Assembly: GCA_947445495.1 (NCBI GenBank)
Contig: CANFEI010000089.1
Coordinates: 1-6,197 of the forward strand
Reading direction: 5' to 3'
Source of the DNA: Alcaligenaceae bacterium
GTDB lineage: Bacteria > Pseudomonadota > Gammaproteobacteria > Burkholderiales > Burkholderiaceae
DNA: 6,197 nt
The translations under genes were made by a program, and so were the position numbers. Position 1 is the stretch's first letter. Every line of letters starts with the position of its first letter. Below the pieces are notes generated by a model. The model was not told the origin of the DNA. It searched no databases and saw only the letters and a list, made by a program, of their open reading frames with translations. Shown here in pieces: positions 1-6,197 of the stretch.

Positions 1-837
1 ATCGCCGGAGCAGATCCCGCCATGATGGCGCAAGCTGCGGTCTTTAATATCGGCAAGGGCGCACGCATTATTGATATCAATATGGGCTGTCCGGTCAAAA
101 AAGTGTGTCACGTCGCAGCGGGCTCGGCATTGTTGCGCCACGAAGACCTCGTGGCACGCATCCTGGACGCAGTCGTTCAAGCCTGTCAGCCACACAACGT
201 GCCGGTCACACTCAAAACCCGCACGGGCTGGAGTCGCGACGACCGTAATGCCTTGCGCATCGGTCAGATTGCTCAGAACGCCGGGATCGCTGCCCTGACA
301 CTACACGGCCGTACGCGTGAAGACCTCTATCTGGGTGAGGCGGAGTACGACACCATCCGGGCCGTCAAGGCTAGTCTCACGATTCCTGTCGTAGCAAACG
401 GCGATATCGACAGCCCCGAGAAAGCGCGCCAGGTACTCGCCTATACAGGGGCGGATGCCATCATGATCGGTCGCGCCGCGCAAGGACGCCCCTGGATTTT
501 TCGAGAGATTGACCACTTTCTGCGTACCGGGCAGTATTTAGCTGCGCCCTCTTGGAACGAAATGCGGGATTTGCTCTTGGCGCATCTTGCGGATCACTAC
601 CATTTTTATGGTGAGCGTACCGGCGTGCGCACCGCGCGTAAACATATTGGCTGGTATGTTGATGGGCTGCCAGGCGGACAAGCCTTTGCCGACCACATCA
701 ATCGACTGGAAAGCACCGCCGAGCAAGCGGCGGCGGTCGAGCTCTGGTTTAGTGCCCAAGGTGACGTTTTGCCACACACAGGCCTGCCAAACTGCGACAA
801 TCCCAGACAAGATGTCGCCCATCAACAGGCTGCCTAA
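1..837 (+). CDS. dusB: tRNA-dihydrouridine synthase B, 5'-truncated by the window edge
   Basis: This FMN- and NADPH-dependent cytosolic enzyme reduces uridine to dihydrouridine in the tRNA D-loop; E. coli DusB acts on U17. The frame is open from base 1, and the first codons (IAGADPA) align with about residue 71 of E. coli DusB as I recall it, so roughly 70 N-terminal residues lie outside; the Met codon at 22 is internal. Visible motifs are NMGCP, with the catalytic Cys codon at 88-90, VTLKTRTGW with the FMN-binding Lys, LHGRTR, the phosphate-binding NGDI, and IGRAAQGRPWIF at the end of the TIM barrel. The helical tRNA-binding domain follows. After the region matching the E. coli C-terminus there are about 24 extra residues, with no recognisable domain. 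fis starts 19 nt downstream, the dusB-fis pairing known from proteobacteria. The family call is secure; separation from DusA and DusC rests on overall similarity and the fis neighbour. Confidence 0.96.
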   Translation: MAGADPAMMAQAAVFNIGKGARIIDINMGCPVKKVCHVAAGSALLRHEDLVARILDAVVQACQPHNVPVTLKTRTGWSRDDRNALRIGQIAQNAGIAALTLHGRTREDLYLGEAEYDTIRAVKASLTIPVVANGDIDSPEKARQVLAYTGADAIMIGRAAQGRPWIFREIDHFLRTGQYLAAPSWNEMRDLLLAHLADHYHFYGERTGVRTARKHIGWYVDGLPGGQAFADHINRLESTAEQAAAVELWFSAQGDVLPHTGLPNCDNPRQDVAHQQAA

Positions 838-856
838 GCGCTAGACACTCCACACC

Positions 857-1102
857 ATGAAACAATACAACGCTCTGCAAAATTCAGTTCGTGAAACGCT
901 CGAACGGTACCTCACCGATCTAGGCGATACGCAACCAAACGATATGTACGACATGGTGATCCATTGCGTCGAGCGACCCATATTGCAAATCGCCATGCAA
1001 CACGCCAAGAATAACCAATCAAAAGCGGCCGACATGCTCGGCCTGACGCGCAACACCCTGCGTAAAAAACTTCTTTCCCACAAACTACTCTCAGAAAAAT
1101 AA
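857..1102 (+). CDS. fis: Fis family nucleoid-associated DNA-binding protein (short form)
   Basis: Fis is a homodimeric DNA-bending protein that shapes the nucleoid and tunes rRNA, tRNA and many other promoters. The 81-residue product aligns without gaps to residues of 98-aa E. coli Fis at a constant offset of 20. The C-terminal helix-turn-helix spans about residues 53-76, and the DNA-contacting N53, R65, T67, R69, K70 and K71 match N73, R85, T87, R89, K90 and K91. The N-terminus lacks about 20 residues, including most of the beta-hairpin arm that E. coli Fis uses to activate Hin/Gin-type invertases. The start is well bounded: an in-frame TAG at 842-844 precedes it, and 857 is the first ATG after that. 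No strong Shine-Dalgarno is visible, so translation may be coupled to dusB. purH begins 7 nt after the stop, a fis-purH arrangement I know from other betaproteobacteria. Confidence 0.95.
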   Translation: MKQYNALQNSVRETLERYLTDLGDTQPNDMYDMVIHCVERPILQIAMQHAKNNQSKAADMLGLTRNTLRKKLLSHKLLSEK

Positions 1103-1109
1103 GCCTGCA

Positions 1110-2699
1110 ATGAAAATTAAAACAGCCTTGCTCTCCGTTTCAGACAAAGACGGTATTGTTGAATTCGCGCAGGCGCTTGCCTCGCGTGGCGTGCGCCTCT
1201 TGTCTACCGGTGGCACCGCTAAGCTGCTCGCGCAGGCTGGCCTCAAAGTCACCGAGGTTGCCAAACACACTGGCTCCCCAGAAATCCTCGATGGCCGCGT
1301 TAAAACGCTGCATCCGAAGATTCATGGCGGGCTGCTCGCGCGACGTGATAGCGATGAGCACATGGCGACCCTCAAAAAACATAAGATCGATCGCATCGAT
1401 CTGTTGGTCGTCAACCTCTACCCGTTTCGTCGAGCCGTTGCCAAGCCTGACTGCACGTTTGCCGACGCAATAGAGAATATCGATATTGGCGGACCCGCCA
1501 TGCTGCGTGCCGCCGCCAAAAATCATGGCACCGAAGAGGGTGGCGTCACGGTCGTCATCGATCCTGCTGACTACCCTGCCATACTCAAAGAAATTGATCA
1601 GCGCGGCTCAACCTCTTATGGCTTGCGCTTAAAACTCGCCACCAAGGTATACGCCCATACCGCCGCCTACGATGGCGCGATCGCCAATTACCTCAGTAGC
1701 CTGACTGAAGCGGAGCCCGCCCAAGACAACGTGCCTGCACGCAGCACCTGGCCAAACGTGCTGACCCTCCAAGTGCATCAACAACAAGTTCTGCGCTACG
1801 GCGAAAACGCTCAACAACTCTCGGCCTTCTACACTGACCCCACGCGCCAGACTGGCTTGCTTGGCAACTTTGTTCAGTTACAGGGCAAAGAACTTTCTTA
1901 CAACAACATCGCGGATTCCGATGCCGCCTGGGATTGCGTGCGTAGCTTTGGCAACCACGCTTGCGTGATCGTCAAGCATGCCAATCCTTGTGGGGTGGCG
2001 ACAGCCGACAACACGCTCGACGCGTACAACAAGGCATTCAAGACCGACCCCACCTCAGCCTTTGGTGGCATCATCGCCTTTAACCGTAGGGTCGACCTGG
2101 CCACCGCCCAAGCCGTCAGCGGACAATTCGTTGAAGTCCTTTTAGCTCCAGGCTACGACAAGGACGCCCTCGCACTGCTCGCAGCAAAGAAAAATGTACG
2201 CGTCTTGCGCGTACCAATGGGAACCGGACAAAACGATATCGATGTCAAACGCGTGGGCGGTGGCTGGCTCATCCAAACTCCAGACTCGGGCACCACTGCA
2301 GCCAAAGATTTGCGCGTTGTGACGCACAAGCAACCCACCCCACAACAAATGGCAGATCTGCTCTTCGCTTGGAAAGTAGCGAAATTCGTGAAATCCAATG
2401 CCATTGTTTTCTGTGGTGATGGAATGACACTGGGCGTCGGTGCTGGCCAAATGAGTCGAATCGACTCAGCCCGTATCGCCTCGATTAAGGCAGAAAACGC
2501 AGGTCTAACATTGAAGGGCTCGGCAGTCGCCTCCGACGCGTTTTTCCCCTTCCGCGATGGTCTGGATGTCGTGATCGATGCGGGAGCAAGCTGCGTGATT
2601 CAGCCGGGTGGCAGCATGCGAGACGACGAGGTGATTGCCGCTGCGAACGAGCGCGGCATCGCCATGGTCCTCAGCGGCATGCGGCACTTCCGTCACTAG
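1110..2699 (+). CDS. purH: Bifunctional AICAR transformylase / IMP cyclohydrolase
   Basis: PurH catalyses the last two steps of de novo purine synthesis: AICAR is formylated with 10-formyl-tetrahydrofolate to FAICAR, which is then cyclised to IMP. The product is 529 residues, the same length as E. coli PurH. The N-terminal cyclohydrolase domain (about 1-200, MGS-like fold) shows [31 protein letters not shown] (R63, K65), NLYPF (Y104) and [18 protein letters not shown] (D125, K137). The C-terminal transformylase domain shows [17 protein letters not shown], the catalytic Lys-His pair in VKHANPCG (K289, H290), [20 protein letters not shown] (about 437-450) and the conserved SGMRHFRH end. Both domains look intact. 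The start at 1110 begins with the conserved family N-terminus; the ribosome site is weak and the gap to fis is 7 nt, which suggests translational coupling. ruvC follows after 12 nt. Confidence 0.98.
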   Translation: MKIKTALLSVSDKDGIVEFAQALASRGVRLLSTGGTAKLLAQAGLKVTEVAKHTGSPEILDGRVKTLHPKIHGGLLARRDSDEHMATLKKHKIDRIDLLVVNLYPFRRAVAKPDCTFADAIENIDIGGPAMLRAAAKNHGTEEGGVTVVIDPADYPAILKEIDQRGSTSYGLRLKLATKVYAHTAAYDGAIANYLSSLTEAEPAQDNVPARSTWPNVLTLQVHQQQVLRYGENAQQLSAFYTDPTRQTGLLGNFVQLQGKELSYNNIADSDAAWDCVRSFGNHACVIVKHANPCGVATADNTLDAYNKAFKTDPTSAFGGIIAFNRRVDLATAQAVSGQFVEVLLAPGYDKDALALLAAKKNVRVLRVPMGTGQNDIDVKRVGGGWLIQTPDSGTTAAKDLRVVTHKQPTPQQMADLLFAWKVAKFVKSNAIVFCGDGMTLGVGAGQMSRIDSARIASIKAENAGLTLKGSAVASDAFFPFRDGLDVVIDAGASCVIQPGGSMRDDEVIAAANERGIAMVLSGMRHFRH

Positions 2700-2711
2700 G
2701 CCATTGACCCG

Positions 2712-3263
2712 ATGAGGATTCTTGGCGTTGATCCGGGCTTACGCCGAACTGGTTTCGGCGTCATCGACCTACAAGGCGCGACACTTTCCTATGTTGCGAG
2801 TGGAACCATCGTCGTGCCAAGCGACATCACGCTGCCGCTTCGCTTGAAGGTCATCCTCGACAACTTGCGACAAATTGTCGAGGACACCAAGCCTGACGTT
2901 GCAGCACTCGAAATCGTCTTCATGAACACCAACCCAGCCAGCACGCTCCTGCTCGGTCAAGCGCGCGGCGCGGCGCTCTGTGCGCTAGCGGATCGTGATC
3001 TGGCTGTCCACGAGTACACCGCATTACAGATAAAAAAATCTGTTGTTGGTGCCGGACGTGCAGCAAAAGAGCAAGTGCAGATGATGGTGCAACGTCTGCT
3101 GCGCCTAGATGGTGTTCCCCCACCAGATGCGGCCGATGCGCTCGCCTGCGCGATCTGTCATGCCCACATCGTCCCACTCACCGAAAAACTTGGTCAAATG
3201 AACTATCAAGCCCGCACATCACGTGGTCGTACCCGCGTGCGCGCAGGACGCTTACTGGGCTAA
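2712..3263 (+). CDS. ruvC: Holliday junction resolvase RuvC
   Basis: RuvC is a dimeric, Mg-dependent endonuclease with an RNase H-like fold. It nicks two opposed strands of a Holliday junction and acts with the RuvAB branch-migration motor in recombinational repair. The 183-residue product slightly exceeds E. coli RuvC (173). All four acidic catalytic positions are present: D7 in [10 protein letters not shown]67 in the ALEIVF segment, and D139 and D142 in [11 protein letters not shown]. The conserved [13 protein letters not shown] and [16 protein letters not shown] blocks are also seen. The C-terminus (about 168-183) is an Arg-rich basic tail. The start gives the canonical [10 protein letters not shown]-terminus 12 nt after purH. 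A run of seven A at 3032-3038 lies in the IKK codons and forms an in-phase A_AAA_AAA heptamer, discussed in the findings. ruvA follows after 25 nt. Confidence 0.98.
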   Translation: MRILGVDPGLRRTGFGVIDLQGATLSYVASGTIVVPSDITLPLRLKVILDNLRQIVEDTKPDVAALEIVFMNTNPASTLLLGQARGAALCALADRDLAVHEYTALQIKKSVVGAGRAAKEQVQMMVQRLLRLDGVPPPDAADALACAICHAHIVPLTEKLGQMNYQARTSRGRTRVRAGRLLG

Positions 3264-3277
3264 CAACCCACTTACTC

Positions 3278-3282
3278 AAGGA
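3278..3282 (+). promoter_or_regulatory. Ribosome binding site of ruvA (AAGGA)
   Basis: AAGGA lies 6 nt before the ATG at 3289 and is the best Shine-Dalgarno on the plus strand of this window. It decides the ruvA start against a longer in-frame option at 3223, which would overlap ruvC and lacks a comparable site. Confidence 0.8.
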
Positions 3283-3288
3283 TTCAGC

Positions 3289-3861
3289 ATGATAGGTCGC
3301 CTCACCGGTACGTTGTTTGAAAAAATGCCACCGCGCATTGGTCTGGATGTACAAGGCGTCGGCTACGAGATTGATGTTTCCATGACGACGTTTTATGCGC
3401 TGCCAGAGTTAGGCACACAAGTCACGCTCTTGACGCATCTCACGGTGCGTGAAGATGCGCATATTCTGTACGGCTTTTCTACCGCTGAAGAACGCGCGAC
3501 CTTTCGCCAACTCATCAAGGTGAGCGGCATCGGCGCACGCACGGCGCTGGCCGTCCTATCGGGCATGTCCGCCACCGAACTTGCGCAGGCCATCACGCTA
3601 CAAGAATCAGCACGCTTAATGCGTGTACCCGGCATCGGTAAAAAAACCGCTGAACGCCTGTTGTTAGAAATGAAAGGCAAGCTCGGTGCCGATCTAGGCG
3701 CGCAACCCACAGCCGTCGCGGGCACGCAAAACGACGTCCTTCATGCCCTGACTGCGCTGGGCTACTCTGAGCGTGAAGCGCTCAGTGCGTTAAAAACACT
3801 TCCGGATGGTGTGAGCGTCTCTGACGGCATCCGACTCGCCCTCAAGGGCCTCTCCCGCTAA
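3289..3861 (+). CDS. ruvA: Holliday junction branch-migration protein RuvA
   Basis: RuvA is the tetrameric subunit that binds and flattens the four-way junction and loads the RuvB ATPase rings that drive branch migration. The start at 3289 gives the canonical MIGRLTG N-terminus and 190 residues, a normal family length. Domain I (about 1-63, OB fold) carries the acidic-pin residues E55 and D56 in [11 protein letters not shown], at the same positions as in E. coli. Domain II (about 64-135) has two helix-hairpin-helix motifs, [15 protein letters not shown] (78-92) and [13 protein letters not shown] (113-125). Domain III (about 145-190), which contacts RuvB, shows [17 protein letters not shown]. 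All three domains are complete, so the gene appears functional. ruvB usually comes directly next, but here an aminotransferase gene starts 18 nt downstream and no ruvB lies in the window. Confidence 0.98.
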   Translation: MIGRLTGTLFEKMPPRIGLDVQGVGYEIDVSMTTFYALPELGTQVTLLTHLTVREDAHILYGFSTAEERATFRQLIKVSGIGARTALAVLSGMSATELAQAITLQESARLMRVPGIGKKTAERLLLEMKGKLGADLGAQPTAVAGTQNDVLHALTALGYSEREALSALKTLPDGVSVSDGIRLALKGLSR

Positions 3862-3879
3862 AGCATTCACGGATCCTCT

Positions 3880-5211
3880 ATGAGCCACATCATTCATCGT
3901 TCTCTGCTTAAAACGCCTATAACGGCTGCGCGTGCGCAGGGCATTCATATTTATGATCAACACAATAAGGCCTATATCGATGCAAGCGGCGGCGCTGCGG
4001 TGTCGTGTTTGGGCCATGGACATCCCGACGTGCTGGCGGCGATGCACGCGCAGATCGATCAACATGCTTATGCACACACGGGCTTCTTTACCTCCGAGGT
4101 CACTGAAGAGTTGGCCAATCATCTGATCCAGCACGCGCCGAAAGAACTCGGCAACGTCTATTTCGTTTCAGGCGGCTCAGAAGCCGTCGAAGCATCCCTT
4201 AAATTAGCGCGTCAGTACTTTGTTGAAATGGGTCAGCCTGAGCGAACGGTCTTTGTCGCCAGACGACAGAGCTATCACGGCAATACCCTTGGCGCCTTGG
4301 CCATTAGCGGTAACGAGCAGCGACGCAAACAATTCGCCCCCTTACTGATGGACGTGCCACGCGTTGGCCCTTGCTATGAATATCGCGATCGTGGAGCTGG
4401 CGAGACCCAAGATGCCTACACGACTCGCCTACTCAAAGAAATTGAAGACACCTTCATCGCTACTGGGCCAGAAAAAATCATCGCGTTCTGTGCAGAAACA
4501 GTTGGGGGCGCCACCGCGGGTGTGCTTCCTCCGACCCCTGGATATTTTCGTGGCGTGCGCGCGCTGTGCGATCGCTATGGCATTCTACTGATCGCTGACG
4601 AAGTCATGTGTGGCATGGGACGCACGGGCACGCTCTACGCATTTGAGCCCGAGCAAATCATTCCCGACATCGTAGTGATCGCCAAAGGCTTAGGAGGCGG
4701 TTATCAACCCATCGGTGCCTTTCTGGCGCACAACCGCATCATTGACGCACTTCGCCAAAAAAGCGGCAGTTTTCAGCACGGGCATACCTACCTTGGTCAT
4801 CCAGTTGCCTCGGCCGCAGCCCTCGCGGTTCAACGCGTAATCCAACGCGACGGCTTGCTCGGCCAAGTCCGTGCGCGAGGCGCTTATTTGACACGCGCGC
4901 TACAACAGCGTTTTAAGGATCACCCCTTCGTGGGCGATATCCGCGGTCGTGGGCTTTTTATGGCGCTTGAACTGGTCCAAGACCGTGCCTCCAAAGCGCC
5001 CTTTGATCACAACAAGAAACTGCATACTGTTGTGAAGGCGCAAGCCTTTGATAATGGCTTGTTGGTCTACCCGATGGGCGGAACCATCGACGGCGAACGG
5101 GGTGACCACGTACTACTGGCTCCACCGTTCATCACTTCAGAGAGCGATCTCGACCGGATTGTCGAGTTGCTCGCCCTCTCGATCGATCAATCAATCAATT
5201 CTTGCGCCTGA
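3880..5211 (+). CDS. Class III PLP-dependent aminotransferase, substrate unknown
   Basis: This is a fold-type I, class III (omega/acetylornithine-type) aminotransferase of 443 residues, expected in the cytosol. Such enzymes move an amino group, often a distal one, between an amine donor and a keto acceptor by way of pyridoxal phosphate. Landmarks in order: VSGGSEAVEASLKLAR (96-111), whose Gly-Gly-Ser binds the cofactor phosphate; SYHGNTLGALAISG (131-144), with Y132-H133 stacking on the PLP ring; IADEVMCGMGRTG (238-250), with D240 pairing with the pyridine nitrogen; and VVIAKGLGGGYQPIGA (265-280), with K269 as the Schiff-base lysine. T303 in GHTYLGHP is the likely phosphate contact from the partner subunit. 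The enzyme looks intact. Substrate cannot be read from these motifs; ordinary ArgD, BioA, GabT or beta-alanine-pyruvate roles are neither shown nor excluded. A weak GGA lies 7 nt before the ATG, and the 18-nt gap to ruvA suggests co-transcription. The last 21 bp overlap the convergent Bug gene. Confidence 0.93.
   Translation: MSHIIHRSLLKTPITAARAQGIHIYDQHNKAYIDASGGAAVSCLGHGHPDVLAAMHAQIDQHAYAHTGFFTSEVTEELANHLIQHAPKELGNVYFVSGGSEAVEASLKLARQYFVEMGQPERTVFVARRQSYHGNTLGALAISGNEQRRKQFAPLLMDVPRVGPCYEYRDRGAGETQDAYTTRLLKEIEDTFIATGPEKIIAFCAETVGGATAGVLPPTPGYFRGVRALCDRYGILLIADEVMCGMGRTGTLYAFEPEQIIPDIVVIAKGLGGGYQPIGAFLAHNRIIDALRQKSGSFQHGHTYLGHPVASAAALAVQRVIQRDGLLGQVRARGAYLTRALQQRFKDHPFVGDIRGRGLFMALELVQDRASKAPFDHNKKLHTVVKAQAFDNGLLVYPMGGTIDGERGDHVLLAPPFITSESDLDRIVELLALSIDQSINSCA
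5179..5200. repeat. Short tetranucleotide-periodic repeat at the convergent gene overlap
   Basis: From 5181 the sequence reads GATC GATC AATC AATC AATT, a 4-bp periodic tract preceded by TC, so that 5179-5186 is the palindrome TCGATCGA. It encodes residues 434-440 (SIDQSIN) of the aminotransferase and contains the Bug-gene stop codon (complement of 5191-5193). Because the unit is 4 bp, gain or loss of one unit would shift the reading frame of the aminotransferase tail. There are few copies and they are imperfect, so it may simply be chance. Confidence 0.5.
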
Positions 5212-6168
5212 TAGCTTGACCGCCTGCGCCCAGTTGATCACCTCTGCGTCGATCACTTTCTGAAACGCGGCGGGGGTGCTGTTGTTGACTTGCCCCCCCA
5301 TGTCTTGAAGCCGTTGGGTCATGCCAGGCTCAGCAACAATGCGTCGGATATCAGCAGAAATTTTTTCACGCAAGGCTGCGGGCATTGAGGCAGGACCATA
5401 CAACCCAAACCACGTCGCAGCCGTGAAGCCTGGCATCCCGGCCTCAGCTGTTGTGGGAACACCTTCCAGTGCAGCCACACGCTCACCATGCGCAAGCGCA
5501 ATCGCACGCAACTTACCCGACTTAATGTAGGGCAAGGCTGCAGACAGTGTCACAAACGCAACCTGCACCTGACCGCCCATCAAGTCAGTCAACATGGGGG
5601 TGTCGCCCTTGTAGGGCACATGCACAAGCTGAGTCCCGGTTTTAGCCTTAAACAATTCGCCCGCTAGGTGCTGGGGGGTGCCGTTTCCCGTCGACGCCAT
5701 CGTTAAGCCATTTTTTTGAGTTTTGGCGTAATCGATGAGCTCTTTCAATGTTTTGGCTGGAACGGCAGGGTTCGTGACCAGCACCAAGGGGATGGTCGAC
5801 ACCAACGTGATCGGCCCAAAATCCTTGATGGGATCGTAGTTAAGTTTTCGATATAGGCTGGCGCTAATCGTATGCGCTGCCGTGGTCATGTAAAGCGTGT
5901 AGCCGTCGCCCGGAGCGCGCGCCAAGGCCTCGGCCGCGACGGTCGTACCCGCCCCAGGCTTGTTGGTCACAACCACCTGCTGCTTCCATGCCGCCGTCAG
6001 TTTCTCGGCGAGCATCCGAGCAATCACATCGGTCGCACCGCCCGCAGGATAAGGCACAACAATCGTGACCGGCTTGTCTGGATAAGCGGCAGCTGCTGTC
6101 GCACCCGCAAGAAAACATACCGTCAACAAACCGAGTAATGCTTTACTGCAAATTGTACGAAAACCCAT
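5191..6168 (-). CDS. Bug/TctC-family periplasmic solute-binding protein
   Basis: This is an extracytoplasmic binding protein of the Bug family (tripartite tricarboxylate transporter substrate-binding, TctC-like). Members bind small, often carboxylated, solutes in the periplasm. From the ATG at 6168 it has 325 residues. Residues 1-28 form a Sec signal peptide: R4 and K9, a hydrophobic core (LLGLLTVCFLAG), then ATAAAA before the mature start YPDKPVTIVVPYPAGG. No lipobox Cys sits at the cleavage region. Family landmarks are PYPAGGATD (39-47, a ligand-loop region), NKPGAGTTVAAE, PGDGYTL (86-92), STGNGTPQHLAGELFK (159-174), VPYKGD (184-189) and VPTTAEAG (237-244). The usual membrane partners TctA and TctB are absent from the window, so it may be one of the many orphan Bugs; the ligand cannot be assigned. 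It converges on the aminotransferase gene, and no hairpin-plus-T-run terminator is evident at the junction. Confidence 0.94.
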   Translation of the reverse strand: MGFRTICSKALLGLLTVCFLAGATAAAAYPDKPVTIVVPYPAGGATDVIARMLAEKLTAAWKQQVVVTNKPGAGTTVAAEALARAPGDGYTLYMTTAAHTISASLYRKLNYDPIKDFGPITLVSTIPLVLVTNPAVPAKTLKELIDYAKTQKNGLTMASTGNGTPQHLAGELFKAKTGTQLVHVPYKGDTPMLTDLMGGQVQVAFVTLSAALPYIKSGKLRAIALAHGERVAALEGVPTTAEAGMPGFTAATWFGLYGPASMPAALREKISADIRRIVAEPGMTQRLQDMGGQVNNSTPAAFQKVIDAEVINWAQAVKLSGARID

Positions 6169-6172
6169 ATCC

Positions 6173-6180
6173 ATCACCTC
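6173..6180 (-). promoter_or_regulatory. Strong Shine-Dalgarno of the Bug gene (GAGGTGAT)
   Basis: Read on the minus strand, GAGGTGAT complements the anti-Shine-Dalgarno end of 16S rRNA over eight bases. Counting from the GAGG core, the ATG at 6168 is 8 nt away, a normal distance. The GTG at 6177 lies within the site and the ATG at 6174 is only 2 nt from the core, so 6168 is the likely start. No promoter can be judged, because only 17 bases lie upstream of this site before the window ends. Confidence 0.75.
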
Positions 6181-6197
6181 AAAGTTTAGTGGTCGAG

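Noticed and set aside
22..27. ATG codons at 22 and 25 as a start for dusB
   Set aside because: The frame is open to base 1 and the residues before it (IAGADPA) match the conserved DusB interior, so these are internal methionines of a gene cut by the window edge.
1140..1526. Minus-strand 128-codon open frame inside purH
   Set aside because: It lies wholly within a conserved gene, has no recognisable domain and no convincing ribosome site; it is explained as a shadow of the purH coding strand.
3223..3288. Longer ruvA reading frame starting at an upstream ATG at 3223
   Set aside because: It would overlap the ruvC C-terminus by 41 bp and add 22 residues not found in RuvA. The ATG at 3289 has a good Shine-Dalgarno and gives the canonical MIGRLTG start.
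3640..3646. Seven-A run in ruvA as a second frameshift site
   Set aside because: The run starts in phase as AAA AAA A, not as the X_XXY_YYZ heptamer, and simply encodes the conserved GIGKKT of the second helix-hairpin-helix.
3790..4134. Minus-strand 114-codon open frame across the ruvA/aminotransferase junction
   Set aside because: Both overlapped genes are well conserved and fully explain the sequence; the antisense product resembles nothing I know.
5293..5299. Seven-C run (G7 on the Bug coding strand) as a phase-variable tract
   Set aside because: It encodes the Met-Gly-Gly of a QDMGGQV segment typical of Bug proteins, is short, and the frame is intact; nothing else suggests phase variation.
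5191..6168. Bug protein as a lipoprotein because of Cys residues at 7 and 18
   Set aside because: Neither Cys follows a lipobox at the cleavage region; the Ala-rich ATAAAA before YPDKP fits ordinary signal peptidase I processing.
6169..6177. GTG at 6177 or ATG at 6174 as start of the Bug gene
   Set aside because: Both lie inside or too close to the GAGGTGAT Shine-Dalgarno; the ATG at 6168 has the right spacing and leads directly into a normal signal peptide.

Overview
The window reads as a chromosomal segment of a betaproteobacterium, most likely order Burkholderiales and plausibly an Alcaligenaceae-type organism. Three things point there: the gene order dusB-fis-purH-ruvC-ruvA, a short Fis of 81 residues, and a Bug/TctC-type periplasmic solute-binding protein, a family hugely expanded in Burkholderiales. 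The assignment is by recognition only; no database search was possible. The DNA looks moderately GC-rich and even in style, with no IS element, CRISPR, tRNA or rRNA.

Layout. Positions 1-837 (+) hold the 3' part of dusB (tRNA-dihydrouridine synthase B), cut by the left edge about 70 codons into the gene. fis (857-1102), purH (1110-2699), ruvC (2712-3263) and ruvA (3289-3861) follow on the same strand. A class III PLP aminotransferase gene (3880-5211) comes next, also on +. Gaps between these six genes are 19, 7, 12, 25 and 18 nt, so they could be one long transcription unit. The right end (5191-6168) is a minus-strand gene for a secreted Bug/TctC-family binding protein. It converges on the aminotransferase gene and overlaps its 3' end by 21 bp. 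No stretch over 300 bp lacks a gene; the window is almost fully coding.

How the genes fit together. The first five are housekeeping: tRNA modification (DusB), nucleoid organisation (Fis), the last two steps to IMP (PurH), and Holliday-junction processing (RuvC resolvase, RuvA junction-binding subunit). RuvA needs the RuvB motor, whose gene usually lies directly after ruvA. Here that slot holds the aminotransferase and the convergent Bug gene, and ruvB is not in the window. The aminotransferase substrate and the Bug ligand cannot be read from sequence. Their adjacency is the accessory-looking part of the window.

I found no convincing new system. The items most worth checking are the missing ruvB, the tail-to-tail overlap with a tetranucleotide repeat in it, the uncharacterised aminotransferase/Bug pair, and an in-phase A_AAA_AAA heptamer in ruvC whose -1 frame stays open to the ruvA start codon.
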